Below, one piece after another: positions 16,452 through 26,712 of a stretch of DNA of 64,000 bases; position 1 is the stretch's first letter; each line of letters opens with the position of its first letter. The stretch comes from UBA4742 sp963734965 (lineage in GTDB: Bacteria > Actinomycetota > Acidimicrobiia > Acidimicrobiales > Acidimicrobilacustridaceae), in assembly GCA_963734965.1 (NCBI GenBank), contig CAVTJK010000004.1, forward strand, positions 1,426,001 through 1,490,000. The letters run 5' to 3'. Under the pieces are notes generated by a model. The model was not told the DNA's origin and searched no databases. It saw nothing but the letters and a program-made list of their open reading frames with translations. The position numbers and the translations under genes are program-made.

Positions 16452-18795
16452 TCAGACCTTCTCGAGGGGGGCCCAGCTGAGCAGCAGCACCTTGAGGCCG
16501 ACTCCGGCGAAGTGCACGTGGGCCTGGGCCTTGTCACCGTCGCCTTCGATGCGCTGGATGACGCCTTCGCCGAAGGTGGCGTGGCGAACATCGTCGCCGA
16601 CGCGCAGGCCGAGCCGATCGGCGTTGCTGGGCTCCGGTGGCGTCGGCTTGAGCGCGGCGTCGACCACGCGCTCGCGGTGGCTCTCCCAGTCGCGGCCGGT
16701 GGTCGAGCCCGAGTCACGACGTCCGCCCGAGCCGTAGCTGCTGCGGCGCGACCCGCGTCGCGCCCCTCGACCTGCTCGACCAGCTCGGTCGGGGATCTCG
16801 TCGAGGAACCGGCTGGGCGGGTTGTACTGGGTCGATCCGTAGAGGGTGCGGCTCCACGCGTGGGAGAGGTAGAGCCGCTCGCGCGGCCCGGGTGATGCCC
16901 ACGTAGGCCAGGCGGCGCTCCTCCTCGAGCTGGTCGGGCTCGCCGATCGAGCGCAGGTGCGGGAAGACGCCGTCCTCCATCCCGACGAGGAACACGACGG
17001 GGAACTCGAGGCCCTTGGCCGAGTGCAGGGTCATGAGCACGACCGACGAGTCGTCGTCGCTCGAGCTCGTCGGTGTCGGCCACCAGGCCGACCTGCTCGA
17101 GGAACGCGTCGACCGACTCGAAGTCGCGGGCGGCGCCGACCAGCTCGGCCAGGTTCTCGATCCGGCCCTCGGCCTCGATCGGTGTGCTCGGCCTCGAGCT
17201 CGGCGACGTACCCCGATCGGTCGAGCAGCGACTCGAGCAGCTCGCCCGGACCGGCGCCGGCCTCGAGCTCGGCGCTCAGGTCGTCGATCAGATCGAGGAA
17301 GCTCTCGATGCCCTTGACGGCACGCCCGGTCACCCCGGCCTCGTCGGCGCGGCGCAGCGCCTCGATGAAGGCCACGCCCTGACCGTTGGCCCACGCGTCG
17401 AGCCGACCGACGGTGCTGTCGCCGACGCCGCGCTTGGGCACGTTGAGCACCCGCTTGACGCTCACCTCGTCGTCGGGGTTGACCACGCGCCTTCAGGTAG
17501 GCCATGGCGTCCTTGACCTCGCGCCGGTCATAGAAGCGCGTGCCGCCGATGACCTTGTACGGGATGCCCGAGCGCATGAGCTGGTCTTCCATGACCCGAC
17601 TCTGGGCGTTGGTGCGGTAGAAGACGGCCACGTCGCCCCACCGGTGGTCGCCGTCGTGCAGGTGCGCGATCTGGTGCGCCACCCACTGGCTCTCGTCGCC
17701 CTCGTCGTCGGCGTGGTAGCGCACGATGGCCTCGCCCGTGGCCCTGATCGGTCCACAGCTCCTTGGGCTTGCGCGCCGAGGTTGTTGGCGATGACCGCGT
17801 TGGCGGCGTCGAGGATGGTCTGGGTCGAGCGGTAGTTCTGCTCGAGCACGATCACGGTGGCGTCCGGGAACGCCTCCTCGAACTCCAGGATGTTGCGTAT
17901 GTCGGCACCTCGGAACTGGTAGATCGCTCTGATCGGTAGTCGCCGACGACGCAGCACGTTGCGGTGCTCGGCGGCGAGCATGCAGGACGAGCTCGTTCTG
18001 GACGTGGTTGGTGTCCTGGTACTCGTCGACCAGGACGTGCTGGAACCGGTGGCTGGTAGTGGTCGAGCACGTCGGGGTGCTCGCGGAACAGCCGAACGGC
18101 GTTGCCGAGGAGATCGTCGAAGTCCATGGCGCCGGCGCTGGGCGAGCCGGGCCTGGTACTCGGTGAAGACGTCGGCGATCTTGCGCTCGAAGATGACCTG
18201 GGCACGGGCCGTGTAGGCGTCGGCGTCGAGCCCGTCGTTCTTGGCCGCGCTGATGGTGGCGTGCACCGATCGAGGCGGGAACCGCTTCGAGTCGAGGTTG
18301 AGGTCGCGCACCACGTAGCCCGTCAGCCGAACCGCGTCGGCCTGGTCGTAGATCGTGAACGACGACGGGAAGCCCAGCGCCTTGCCGTCACGTCGCAGGA
18401 TGCGCACGCAGGCGGAGTGGAACGTCGACACCCACATCTTCTGGGCGACCGGGCCCGACCAGCGCCGCGACCCGCTGCTTCATCTCGTCGGCGGCCTTGT
18501 TGGTGAACGTGATGGCCAGGATCTCGAAGGGCGACACGCCCTCGTTGCGGATCAGGTGGGCGATGCGATGGGTGAGCACCCGGGTCTTGCCCGAACCGGC
18601 GCCGGCCACGACGAGCAGCGGCCCCTCGACGTGGGTCACGGCCTCGTACTGGACGGGGTTGAGGCCCTCGAGCAGGTCGGGCCGCGGCATCCCGCCGGGC
18701 GGGATGTCGCCGTCGGCGTCGCCGATCTCGTCCTCGTCCGCGCCGGCGAACAGCGGCAGTGCGGAGTCGGTGTCCCCCGGCGGAGTCGGCGTCAT
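16452..18795 (-). CDS. pcrA: ATP-dependent DNA helicase PcrA/UvrD (many frameshifts)
   Basis: A superfamily 1A helicase for nucleotide-excision repair and removal of stalled RNA polymerase, about 775 residues when reconstructed. The start is ATG at 18795 with an acidic leader, then the Q motif LNPVQYEAV, Walker A VVAGAGSGKTRVLTHR, TFTNKAADEMKQRV, the FHSACVRILRR region, NYRSTQTILDAAN, FYRTNAQSRVMEDQLMRSG, VLMTLHSAKGLEFPVVF and ITRAAR, and a C-terminal Tudor-like RNA polymerase-binding domain (VGDDVRHATFGEGVIQRIEG). At least ten single-base indels between 16740 and 18460 scatter these over all three frames; nearly all are one extra C or G. Since every motif survives, the breaks are most likely assembly error. 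In M. tuberculosis uvrD1 occupies the equivalent place near sucC. Confidence 0.9.
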
Positions 18796-18926
18796 CAGAC
18801 CCCAACCCTACCTGGGGCCTGTGACACGCCCGGCCGACCGGATCCGCCGTTCCGGTGCCCCAACTCGACCCCCCAGGGTCACGCCACGGCACCAGAACGG
18901 GTCCGGGGCGAGGCGGGCGCTCCGCG

Positions 18927-19724
18927 TCAGACCACGGGGACGAGCAGGCGATCGCGGAAGAAGTCGAGCACCTGGTCGAGGGCGAGCTGGGTCGGGCTCC
19001 CGGGCTCGTCGCTGAAGTGCTCGGTGAGGACCGAGTGGGCGTTCTTGGGGTAGCCCCACTCGTTCCCCTTGGACGAGTCGATCTCGACGCCGATGAAGTT
19101 GTCGCCCAGCTCGTCGCGGAGGCGGGCGAACCGATCGGCGGGCACCGCGATGTCGCCGGTGAAGCGAAAGCCGAGCACGCACACACCGTCGGCGGCTCGC
19201 TCCTTGACCCGGGCCAGATCGGCGTCGGACAGGTTGAGCCCTCCCTTGGCCTTCTTGGTGAAGCCGATCGGCAGCGACGGCTGGCTGAGCACGGGGGCGA
19301 TCAGATGATCATCCAGCATCATGCCGAGGGCGAAGCCGCCCGTGAAGCACATGCCGAGGGCGCCGACGCCAGGTCCGCCGCACTGTTCGTGGGCGTCAGC
19401 GGCCAGCGCGCGCAACCAGACCGTGACCGGCGCCGTCCGGTTGGCGGCGAAGGCGGCGAACTCCTTCGAGACGCAGGCCGGGCCGATCGAACGGAGGGCG
19501 TAGACCATGGATGGATCGTCACCCGGATGGCCGAACAGGCGCGGCAACACGACCGTGCAACCGATGGCGGCCACCTTGCGGGCGAAGTCGGCGACCTTGG
19601 GCGTGATCCCGGGGATCTCCGCGATGATGATGACGGCCGGCCCGGTCCCGAGGCGATAGACGTCACGCGTCTTGCCGTCGTGGGTGAAGGGCGTACAGGT
19701 GAAATCAGCAAGGGAGTCAGCCAC
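18927..19724 (-). CDS. Dienelactone hydrolase family protein
   Basis: A predicted alpha/beta hydrolase of about 265 residues. The nucleophile elbow GALGMCFTGGFALGMM (Cys in G-x-C-x-G) is the hallmark of dienelactone hydrolases, and VIIIAEIPGITPKVADFARK earlier matches the family's conserved Glu region. The remaining catalytic Asp and His are expected in GFRFTGDIAVPADRF and KNAHSVLTEHF. GTG at 19724 is chosen because it leaves a minimal N-terminus; ATG at 19757 would overlap the divergent LLM oxidoreductase. The substrate is not known; homologues act on cyclic esters or act more generally as esterases. Confidence 0.8.
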   Translation of the reverse strand: MADSLADFTCTPFTHDGKTRDVYRLGTGPAVIIIAEIPGITPKVADFARKVAAIGCTVVLPRLFGHPGDDPSMVYALRSIGPACVSKEFAAFAANRTAPVTVWLRALAADAHEQCGGPGVGALGMCFTGGFALGMMLDDHLIAPVLSQPSLPIGFTKKAKGGLNLSDADLARVKERAADGVCVLGFRFTGDIAVPADRFARLRDELGDNFIGVEIDSSKGNEWGYPKNAHSVLTEHFSDEPGSPTQLALDQVLDFFRDRLLVPVV

Positions 19725-19755
19725 GGCCGAGACGCTAATGGGGAACACGAACGCC

Positions 19756-20691
19756 ATGGGCGCTGAGCGACCGTTTCGCTTCGGCGTGCAGGTCAACAAG
19801 CCGCCGTCGACGATCGGATGGCCCGAGCTGGCCCGCAAGGTCGAGGACCTCGGCTACTCGACGCTGACGATCTCGGACCACTTCGACGACCAGTACGCCA
19901 CGACGCCCGCGCTGATGGCCGCCGCCGACGCCACGACCTCGCTGCGGGTCGGGGCGTTGACCTATGCCAACGACTACCACCACCCGGTCGTGCTGGCCAA
20001 GGAGGCGGCCACGCTCGACGTCTTGTCCGACGGTCGCTTCGAGTTCGGGCTGGGCGCGGGCTGGATGGCCGACGACTACGACCAGAGCGGCATCGCGTTC
20101 GACGGGGCCGGCCGGCGCATCGCCCGGTTGGCCCAGGCCCTCGACGTCATCACCGGGCTGTGGGCCGACGGTCCCTGTTCGGTGGACGGACCGCACTACG
20201 TCGTCCACATGGATGGGCGGCCCAAGCCGCGGCAACGACCCGGTCCACCGCTGCTCGTCGGCGGTGGCGGCCACAAGCTGCTCACGCTGGCGGCCACGCG
20301 CGCCGACATCGTCGGCGTGAACGTGGCCCTCGGGGCTGGCGAGTTCGGCGAGCGGTCGGGACCCACGGCCACCCACCGAGCCACGGTCCAGAAGATCGGC
20401 TGGATCCGCGACGCCGCCGGCGATCGCATGGACGCCATCGAGCTGCACGTCCGCGTCCACTTCGGCCGCGTCACCGACGATCGCGACACGGCTGCCGTCG
20501 CCATCGGATCGTTCCTCGGTCTCGATCCCCTCGACGCCCTGGCGTCACCGCACACCCTCGTCGGGTCCGTCGACCACATCGTCGAGCAGTGCCTCGAGCG
20601 CCGCGACACCTACGGGTTCTCCTACATCGGGTTGGGACTCGACGCCCTCGACGCCATGGCACCGGTGGTCGAAGCTCTGTCGGGTCGCTGA
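19756..20691 (+). CDS. LLM class (probably F420-dependent) oxidoreductase
   Basis: About 311 residues, luciferase-like TIM-barrel. The start PFRFGVQVNKPPSTIGWPEL, DLGYSTLTISDHFDDQY, SLRVGALTYANDYHHPVVLA, DVLSDGRFEFGLGAGW and PPLLVGGGGHKLLTLAA match the actinobacterial F420-dependent branch (MSMEG/Rv0953-like). Coenzyme F420 use is inferred from the family, not visible directly. ATG at 19756 or 19738 could be the start. Its C-terminus overlaps in antiparallel by 70 bp the end of the membrane protein on the other strand, an unusual convergent overlap. The gene sits between a dienelactone hydrolase and the membrane protein, in the same neighbourhood as Rv0953c in mycobacteria. Confidence 0.8.
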   Translation: MGAERPFRFGVQVNKPPSTIGWPELARKVEDLGYSTLTISDHFDDQYATTPALMAAADATTSLRVGALTYANDYHHPVVLAKEAATLDVLSDGRFEFGLGAGWMADDYDQSGIAFDGAGRRIARLAQALDVITGLWADGPCSVDGPHYVVHMDGRPKPRQRPGPPLLVGGGGHKLLTLAATRADIVGVNVALGAGEFGERSGPTATHRATVQKIGWIRDAAGDRMDAIELHVRVHFGRVTDDRDTAAVAIGSFLGLDPLDALASPHTLVGSVDHIVEQCLERRDTYGFSYIGLGLDALDAMAPVVEALSGR

Positions 20692-21744
20692 AGCAGCTCG
20701 GTGGCCTTGGGCGTCACCAGCATCACCAGCCCGAGCACCAGGACCGGCAACGTCATGCGAGTGCCGTTGCGTTCGAGCCCGATCACATCCCGCGTCAGCA
20801 TCAACATGAAGGCGAGCTGCAGGATCAGCGCGATGCCCAGCGGGTGGCGCCAACCGCTGCGCACCAGGGCGGCGACCGCGATGCCCAGCGCTCCGAGGGC
20901 CGCCACCGCGGCGTAGAGATCGCTGCCGGTCGCCCACAACCTCACGGCTGAGCCCAACCCGACGAAGGGAACACCGAACTCCATCACGTTGTCGCCGCCG
21001 GCGCCGAGCACGATGCGAAGCCAGAGGAACCACACGCCGGCGACCACGATCGGCGGGATCACCAAGGCCAAGCCCTCGTCGATCGCGGCGCCAGAGGGCC
21101 ACACCGATCAGACCGAACAGCACCGGTTCCTTGGCCAACACGGCGGCCGCCGCCAACAGCGCCGTGAGGACGAAGTGCCCGCGGATGGACACCACGATGG
21201 CGGCGACCATGAGGGCGACGCCCAGGGCGTCTCCGGTGGTGATCCGCATCGACATGATGGCGCCCGGCAGGATCCCGAAGATCAGCGCGGGCCAGGGTGG
21301 TCCGCCCAGGGTCGACGACAAGGCACCCGTTGCGACCGATCCCAGGAACACGGCGGCCACGCCGACGCCGAAGAGCGTCCACACCATGGCGTCGCCACCG
21401 CCCCACGGGTGGAAGGCCCAACCGAGCCACGACAGCAGGGGATGCTGCAGCCGGTAGCGGGGGCGGTCGAGGTAGTGGCTGACCTGATCGAGGTGGAAGG
21501 GATCGCGGGCGATGGCGTAGTACATCGGACCGTCGTGCTCGCCCAGCGCGAACTGCGGCTCGTCGGGCAGCTCCCGCCGCAGGAGGGCGGCGGCCGGACC
21601 ATGGGGACCGGTGTGGATGAGCCCGCCGTAGCGCGACTGGGTGGCGTGCAGGTCGAGCAGCGTGAACCCGACGCCGAGCACGGTCCCGAGCAACGCCAGG
21701 GCCAGCACCACGCGCCACGCCAGCGGAGGGCGGGCCGGCCTCAC
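20622..21744 (-). CDS. Polytopic membrane protein, GT-C/DUF-like (one frameshift)
   Basis: An integral membrane protein of about 373 residues with roughly eight to nine hydrophobic helices: VVLALALLGTVLGVGFTLLD at the N-terminus, then DAMVWTLFGVGVAAVFLGSV, PALIFGILPGAIMSM, LLAAAAVLAKEPVLFGLIGV, VIPPIVVAGVWFLWLRIVLG and MLTRDVIGLERNGTRMTLPV. The periplasmic YAIARDPFHLDQVSHYLDRP loop and the late R-x-x-P-x-x-x-L segment recall actinobacterial GT-C type mannosyltransferase-like or DUF2029 proteins, but no DxD or DE motif is clear. One extra G near 21078 (GAGGGC context) breaks the frame; correcting it joins LWRRDRRG to LALVIPP. The 3' end overlaps the LLM oxidoreductase gene by 70 bp. Confidence 0.6.
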
Positions 21745-21802
21745 AGTCGGCCGGGCGGGGCGGCGGCAGGGCGGGGCCGGGCGGCCACGCCGGACCGTCG
21801 GG

Positions 21803-22981
21803 TCACACGACCCGTCCGAACCCGACCAGGCTGTCCCGCCAGATCGCCTCGACGCGGACGAAGGCGCCGGTGTGGGGGGCGTCGAGCATCATGCCGCCGC
21901 CCAGGTAGATGCCCACGTGACCCACATCGGGCGAGTCGAAGAAGACGAGATCGCCGGCCTGAGCCTGGGCGTAGGTGATGTGGCGCGTGGCCGCCGCCTG
22001 CTGGTCGGCGACCCGTGGCAGACGCACCCCGGCCTGGCCGAAGCTGTACTGCACCAGGCCCGAGCAGTCGAAGCCCGTCGCCGGACTGGCGCCACCCCAC
22101 GCATAGGCGGTGCCGATGAACTGGCGCGCCACGGCGATGGCCCGAGCGGCGGCACCGAGGACGGGCGGCGGCGTTCCGGGCGGGACCGGGAGCGGCACGA
22201 CGGGACCCGGGTCGGTGGTGGTCGGCGGGCCGTCGGGCGTCGAGCGGCCGGGACCCGTCGGCGTCACGGGGTGGGCCCCGGTCGAACCACCCGGCGAGGG
22301 GGTGGTCTGGCTGACGAGCCGGGCCCGCGCCTGCTGAGCGGCCAGCGCCGCCTTGGCCGCCTGGGCCTGGGCCACGAGTTGGGCGAGCTGGCCCGTGACC
22401 GTCGCCTGGAGCGCCTGTTGATGAGCGATGGCTTCGGTCGCCTCGGCCTTCTGGTCGCTCACCTTGGCCTGCAGCGACTTGGCCGCCGTTCGGGCCGCGT
22501 CGAGCTGGCCCAGCTGCGAGCGGGTCGAGTACTCAGCCGAGCGGACATCGTCGATCAGCTGCGTCTTGTTCACCGACGCCGCCTTGAGGAACGCGACCTC
22601 GCGGACCACATCGGGACCCGATCCGCTCAGCACGAGGTCGGTCACGTTGCTGTCACCGCCGTGCACGTAGGCCTCGACGGCGTAGGACGCCAGCTGCTCA
22701 CGGGCGGTGTCGAGCTGGTGCTGGGACCGGGCCAGTTGCGCGGACGCGGCCGAGATCCTGGCGTTGACCTGACCCAGCTCTTCCTGGGCGGCGTCGTACT
22801 GCTGACCGAGCTGGTCGATCTGGTTGGTCAGCTGGTCGAGCTGCTGCGCGATCTGGGCGGCCTGGGCGCGCTTGTCCGAGATGGCGTCGGCCGACACCGG
22901 CGACGCGACCACGCCCACGACCGGCAACGCCAGCAGGGCCACCATGGTGGTCATCATCAATCGACGGGCCGAGAACCTCAC
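21803..22981 (-). CDS. NlpC/P60 peptidoglycan endopeptidase with coiled-coil N-terminus
   Basis: A 392-residue exported cell-wall hydrolase of the RipA type. GTG at 22981 is preceded by AGGAG eight bases upstream and gives a signal peptide (basic RFSARR, then MMTTMVALLALPVVGVVAS, cleavage near SADA). Residues about 30-250 form a long Gln/Ala-rich coiled coil (QLDQLTNQIDQLGQQYDAA and later), then a Pro/Thr/Gly linker, then the NlpC/P60 domain: AYAWGGASPATGFDCSGLVQ (catalytic Cys), GDLVFFDSPDVGHVGIYLGG (catalytic His). It should cleave D-Glu-mDAP bonds in peptide stems at septation; the coiled coil probably controls autoinhibition or FtsEX-type recruitment (inference). No frameshift. Confidence 0.88.
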   Translation of the reverse strand: MRFSARRLMMTTMVALLALPVVGVVASPVSADAISDKRAQAAQIAQQLDQLTNQIDQLGQQYDAAQEELGQVNARISAASAQLARSQHQLDTAREQLASYAVEAYVHGGDSNVTDLVLSGSGPDVVREVAFLKAASVNKTQLIDDVRSAEYSTRSQLGQLDAARTAAKSLQAKVSDQKAEATEAIAHQQALQATVTGQLAQLVAQAQAAKAALAAQQARARLVSQTTPSPGGSTGAHPVTPTGPGRSTPDGPPTTTDPGPVVPLPVPPGTPPPVLGAAARAIAVARQFIGTAYAWGGASPATGFDCSGLVQYSFGQAGVRLPRVADQQAAATRHITYAQAQAGDLVFFDSPDVGHVGIYLGGGMMLDAPHTGAFVRVEAIWRDSLVGFGRVV

Positions 22982-23249
22982 CAGACGCACTCCTAGTCCG
23001 GACTGTGGGATTCTCCGCTCCACCGCCAGCGAACAAGTCCACCGACGGCCCCGGGGGCAATGCTAGGTCGCAGCTGTTGCCTTGACCAGTGAGGGTCATC
23101 GGCGCGCGCCGGCCGCGACTTCACCGATTCCTGCTCCGACCAGGGCCGATCGGCCCCGACTCCGCTCCGTTCGGGCGACGAATTTGGGGCCTGACACCGC
23201 CGATTTCATCCCCAGAAGCCCTGGATCGGTTCAAGGGGTCAGCGACGGG
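22982..23249. other. Intergenic gap between NlpC/P60 gene and guaA
   Basis: About 270 bases without a supported gene. Apart from the AGGAG ribosome-binding site (22990-22994, minus strand) nothing certain is visible. A c-di-AMP (ydaO) riboswitch is common before NlpC/P60 genes in actinobacteria; it was looked for here and its conserved GGGGGACCC/GGGTGAAT cores were not found. Confidence 0.5.
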
Positions 23250-24800
23250 TCATTCCCATTCGATGGTGCCGGGGGGCTTCGAGGTGATGTCGTAGGCCAC
23301 GCGGTTGACGCCTGGGACCTCGTTGATGATGCGACTCGACAGGCGTTCGAGCAGCTCGTAGGGCAGCCGGGCCCAGTCGGCGGTCATGGCATCCTCACTG
23401 GTCACGGCGCGGATGATGATCGGATAGCCGTAGGTCCGTTCGTCGCCCATGACCCCGACGCTGCGGATGTCGGGCAGCACGGCGAAGGCCTGCCAGATCT
23501 CGCGCTCGAGCCCGGCGAGGCGGATCTCCTCACGCACGATGGCGTCGGCGTGCTGCAACGTCGCCACCTTGTCGGGTGTGACCTCGCCGATGATGCGCAC
23601 GCCGAGCCCCGGCCCCGGGAAGGGCTGGCGCCACACGATCTCGTCGGGGAGACCGAGCTCGGTGCCGACCTTGCGGACCTCGTCCTTGAACAAGCTGCGC
23701 AGCGGCTCGACCAGCTCGAACTCCATGTCCTCGGGCAAGCCGCCCACGTTGTGGTGGCTCTTGATCTTGGCCGCCTTCGACGTACCCGACTCGATCACGT
23801 CGGGATAGAGCGTGCCCTGCACGAGGAAGTCGGCGTCGGTGAGCCCGCCCGCGTTCTCCTCGAACACGCGGATGAACAGCTCGCCGATCGTCTTGCGCTT
23901 CTCCTCGGGTTCGACGACGCCCTCGAGCTTCTCGAAGAAGCGATCACCGGCCCGCACGTGGATGAGCTCGATCCCCTGATGGCGCTGGAAGGTCTCGACG
24001 ACCTGGTCGCCCTCGCCCTGGCGCATCAGCCCGGTGTCGACGAACACGCAGGTCAGCTGGGAGCCGATGGCACGGTGCACGAGCGCGGCGGCCACGGCCG
24101 AGTCGACACCACCCGAGAGCCCGCAGATGGCCCGGCCGTCGCCGACCTGGGTGCGGATGGCCTCGATCGACGACTCGATGACCGACGTCATGGTCCACGT
24201 CGGCGCGCAGCCACAGGCGTCGTGCACGAACCGCTCGATCAGCTCCTGACCGTGCGGGGTGTGCACCACCTCGGGATGGAACTGGACCCCGTAGAACCCT
24301 CGGGCCGCCGCTTCGAAGGCGGCCGCGGGGGTGTCGGGCGTCGAGGCCGTGACGACGAAGTCGTCGGGCACGCCCGTGATGGTGTCGAAGTGGCTCATCC
24401 ACACCGTGTCCGCCCCCGGCTGACCGGGGCCGAACAGCCGGGCGTCGACGTCGTCGATCACGGTCAGGTCCGTGCGGCCGTACTCCCCCCGACCGGTCTT
24501 GGCGACCACCCCGCCCAGGTCCCGGGCCAGCAGCTGGGCGCCGTAGCAGATGCCGAGCACGGGGATGCCCAGCTCGTAGACGGCCGGGTCGATGCCCGGC
24601 GCTCCTTCGACGTGGACCGAAGCGGGACCGCCGCTGAAGATGACCCCGGCGGGACGGCGCGCCGCCAGCTCGGCGGCGGTGATGTCGTGGGGCACGATCT
24701 CGCTGTAGACGTGCGCCTCGCGCACTCGCCGGGCGATCAGCTGCGCGTACTGGGCCCCGAAGTCGACCACGAGGATCGTTTCGACGGGTTGATCGCTCAT
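23250..24800 (-). CDS. guaA: GMP synthase (glutamine-hydrolysing)
   Basis: A 516-residue bifunctional enzyme that aminates XMP to GMP. The glutamine amidotransferase domain (residues about 7-195) has VLGICYGAQLLARDLGG with the catalytic Cys and YGVQFHPEV with the catalytic His. The ATP-pyrophosphatase domain has the PP-loop ICGLSGGVDSAVAAALVH near 225, and the dimerisation domain shows KSHHNVGGLPEDM and QPFPGPGLGVRIIGEVT; it ends NEVPGVNRVAYDITSKPPGTIEWE-like, the conserved GTIEWE terminus. Intact. Together with guaB3 directly upstream it is a guanine-nucleotide module, matching the M. tuberculosis order guaA...guaB3. Confidence 0.97.
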   Translation of the reverse strand: MSDQPVETILVVDFGAQYAQLIARRVREAHVYSEIVPHDITAAELAARRPAGVIFSGGPASVHVEGAPGIDPAVYELGIPVLGICYGAQLLARDLGGVVAKTGRGEYGRTDLTVIDDVDARLFGPGQPGADTVWMSHFDTITGVPDDFVVTASTPDTPAAAFEAAARGFYGVQFHPEVVHTPHGQELIERFVHDACGCAPTWTMTSVIESSIEAIRTQVGDGRAICGLSGGVDSAVAAALVHRAIGSQLTCVFVDTGLMRQGEGDQVVETFQRHQGIELIHVRAGDRFFEKLEGVVEPEEKRKTIGELFIRVFEENAGGLTDADFLVQGTLYPDVIESGTSKAAKIKSHHNVGGLPEDMEFELVEPLRSLFKDEVRKVGTELGLPDEIVWRQPFPGPGLGVRIIGEVTPDKVATLQHADAIVREEIRLAGLEREIWQAFAVLPDIRSVGVMGDERTYGYPIIIRAVTSEDAMTADWARLPYELLERLSSRIINEVPGVNRVAYDITSKPPGTIEWE

Positions 24801-24864
24801 GACGCTCGTGCTCCGTCTCGGCGGTCGCCTCGCGGGGCGAGGGCGGGCCGACGCTCGGGGTCGG

Positions 24865-26033
24865 TCAGTGGCCCATGCCGACGCCCTGGGACCGCTGCAG
24901 GGACTTGCCCTCGGTCTGCAGGGCGGGGGCCACCATGATCTCGGCCTTCTGGAACTCCTTGACCGACTCGTAGCCGCAGGTGGCCATCGACGTCCGCAGC
25001 GCGCCGAACAGGTTCATGCGGCCGTCGTTCTCGTGCGCCGGGCCGACGAGGATCTCCTGGAGGGTGCCACGCGTGGTGGTCTTGACCCGGGCGCCCGCGA
25101 GGCAGCGTCGGATGGAACGTGGCCATCCCCCAGTGGTAGCCGCGACCGGGCGCCTCGCTGGCCGCGGCCAACGGCGAACCGATCATCACGGCATCGGCGC
25201 CGCACACGATGGCCTTGGCGATGTCGCCACCGGTGCCCATGCCGCCGTCGGCGATCACGTGCACGTAGACGCCGGTCTCGTCGAGGTGGCGCATGCGCGC
25301 GGCGCGGGCGTCGGCGATGGCCGTGGCCTGGGGCACCCCGATGCCGAGCACGCCTCGGGTCGTGCAGGCGTGGCCGGGTCCGACGCCGACGAGGATGCCG
25401 GCGGCGCCGGTGCGCATGAGGTGCAGGGCGGCCTGGTAGCTGGCGCAGCCGCCGACGATGACCGGCATGTCGAGCTCGCGGACGAACCGCTTGAGGTTGA
25501 GCGGCTCGACCGTCTTGGACACGTGCTCGGCCGACACGACGGTGCCCTGGATGACGAGCAGGTCGAGCTCGGCCTCGATGATGTGCTGGGCGAAGGCGGC
25601 GGTGCGCTGCGGGGTGACCGACGCGCAGGAGATGACGCCGGCGTCCTTGATCTGGCGGATGCGTTCGCCGATCAGCTCGGGCTTGATCGGCTCGCTGTAG
25701 ATGTCCTGCATGCGCAGCGTCGCCTTCTCGGGCGGCAGCTCGGCGATCTCCGTCGAACAACGAGTCGGGATCGTCGTAGCGGGTCCACAGACCTTCGAGG
25801 TTGAGCACGCCGACGCCGCCGAGGCGCCCGATCTCGATGGCCGTGGCCGGGCTGATGACGCCGTCCATGGCCGACGCCCATGAGCGGGCAGGTCGAAGGT
25901 GAAGGCGTCGATCTCCCAGGAGATGTCGACGTCCTCGGGGTCACGTGTTCGGCGGCTCGGGAACGATCGCGATGTCGTCGAACCCGTAGGCCCGGCGACC
26001 CGACTTGCCGATGCCGATCTCGACCTCAGCCAC
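24865..26033 (-). CDS. guaB3: GuaB3 family IMP dehydrogenase-like protein (several frameshifts)
   Basis: A TIM-barrel protein of the actinobacterial GuaB3/IMPDH-related group, without CBS domains, of about 385 residues. The start is GTG at 26033, preceded by AAAAGGGG, giving VAEVEIGIGKSGRRAYGFDD. The motifs SRRTRDPEDVDISWEID, GPGHACTTRGVLGIGVPQAT (Cys loop), VIADGGMGTGGDIAKAIVCG and SMATCGYESVKEF are all readable, but single-base insertions near 25105, 25748, two near 25870-25878 and one near 25953 shift the frame. The last one is an extra G before AGC. The true enzyme activity of GuaB3 has been debated; it has been linked to GMP reductase-like or IMPDH roles. It lies upstream of guaA, 64 bp away. 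Confidence 0.85.
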
Positions 26034-26154
26034 TGCACTGCCCCTTTTCTGGAGGGTCGTCAAGCCCCCCTGCCTCCGGCCCGGTGAAGCGGTCAGTCTA
26101 ACCGGGTCGCCCGAGGGCCCAGAGCACCCGATCAGGGGCCGGTGAGGTCAGCGA

Positions 26155-26547
26155 TCATGGCCCTGTCAGGGCCTTGAGGATCTGCTTGGCCACCGCCGCG
26201 TTCATCTGGAACGCGACCGTGCGACCCCGCTCGCTGACCTCCTTGAGCAGGCCCCCGCCGGTCACCTCGTCCATCGTCTCGAGGCCGTCGACCAACCGCC
26301 GAGAGGTGGCATCGGTGACCTTGTAGCCCATCTCGGTGAGCTGCTTGACGACCTCGTTCTGGGCGATGGGCTTGGGGGCGGCGGCGGCGATGATCCGCAT
26401 GGCGTCCTTGGTCAGCCCGGCGCCCTGTTCGATGGCCTGGCTCACCGAGATCATGCCCTCGTCGTCGGCATCGAGGGAGGCCAGCCAGGACCGCACCTGC
26501 GACACGAGCTCTTGTTGGGTGGCGCCTTCGAAGACGAGCTGCGGCAT
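26155..26547 (-). CDS. Small conserved actinobacterial protein, unknown
   Basis: A 130-residue soluble protein beginning MPQLVFEGATQQELVSQVRS. It is helical and charged, with a possible winged-helix character in the second half (IAQNEVVKQLTEMGYKVTDA, SRRLVDGLETMDEVTGG). No signal peptide or membrane segment. A DNA-binding role would fit a winged helix but is only a guess. It lies 120 bp downstream of guaB3's start region on the same strand, facing away from the methyltransferase gene, and may share its promoter region with that divergent gene (165 bp apart). Confidence 0.55.
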   Translation of the reverse strand: MPQLVFEGATQQELVSQVRSWLASLDADDEGMISVSQAIEQGAGLTKDAMRIIAAAAPKPIAQNEVVKQLTEMGYKVTDATSRRLVDGLETMDEVTGGGLLKEVSERGRTVAFQMNAAVAKQILKALTGP

Positions 26548-26712
26548 CCCCAGACCGTATCGCTCCGCCCGACTTGCTTCGCTCTGCCCCGCCACTCGAC
26601 CCGAACCTGGGCCGCAACGTGGGCCCACAGGCGCATGGGGCGGCACAAGAACGAGGGGGGTCGAGCGGGAATGGCATGGACCGGTCGGTCCGGCCGGGGT
26701 ACAGAAGGGGCG

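Noticed and set aside
17040..18480. Programmed frameshifts in pcrA
   Set aside because: There are ten or more shifts of mixed position without slippery heptamers, and similar shifts occur in many unrelated genes, so sequencing error explains them better.
22982..23249. c-di-AMP (ydaO) riboswitch before the NlpC/P60 gene
   Set aside because: Expected by analogy with other actinobacteria, but the conserved core sequences of the motif were not found.
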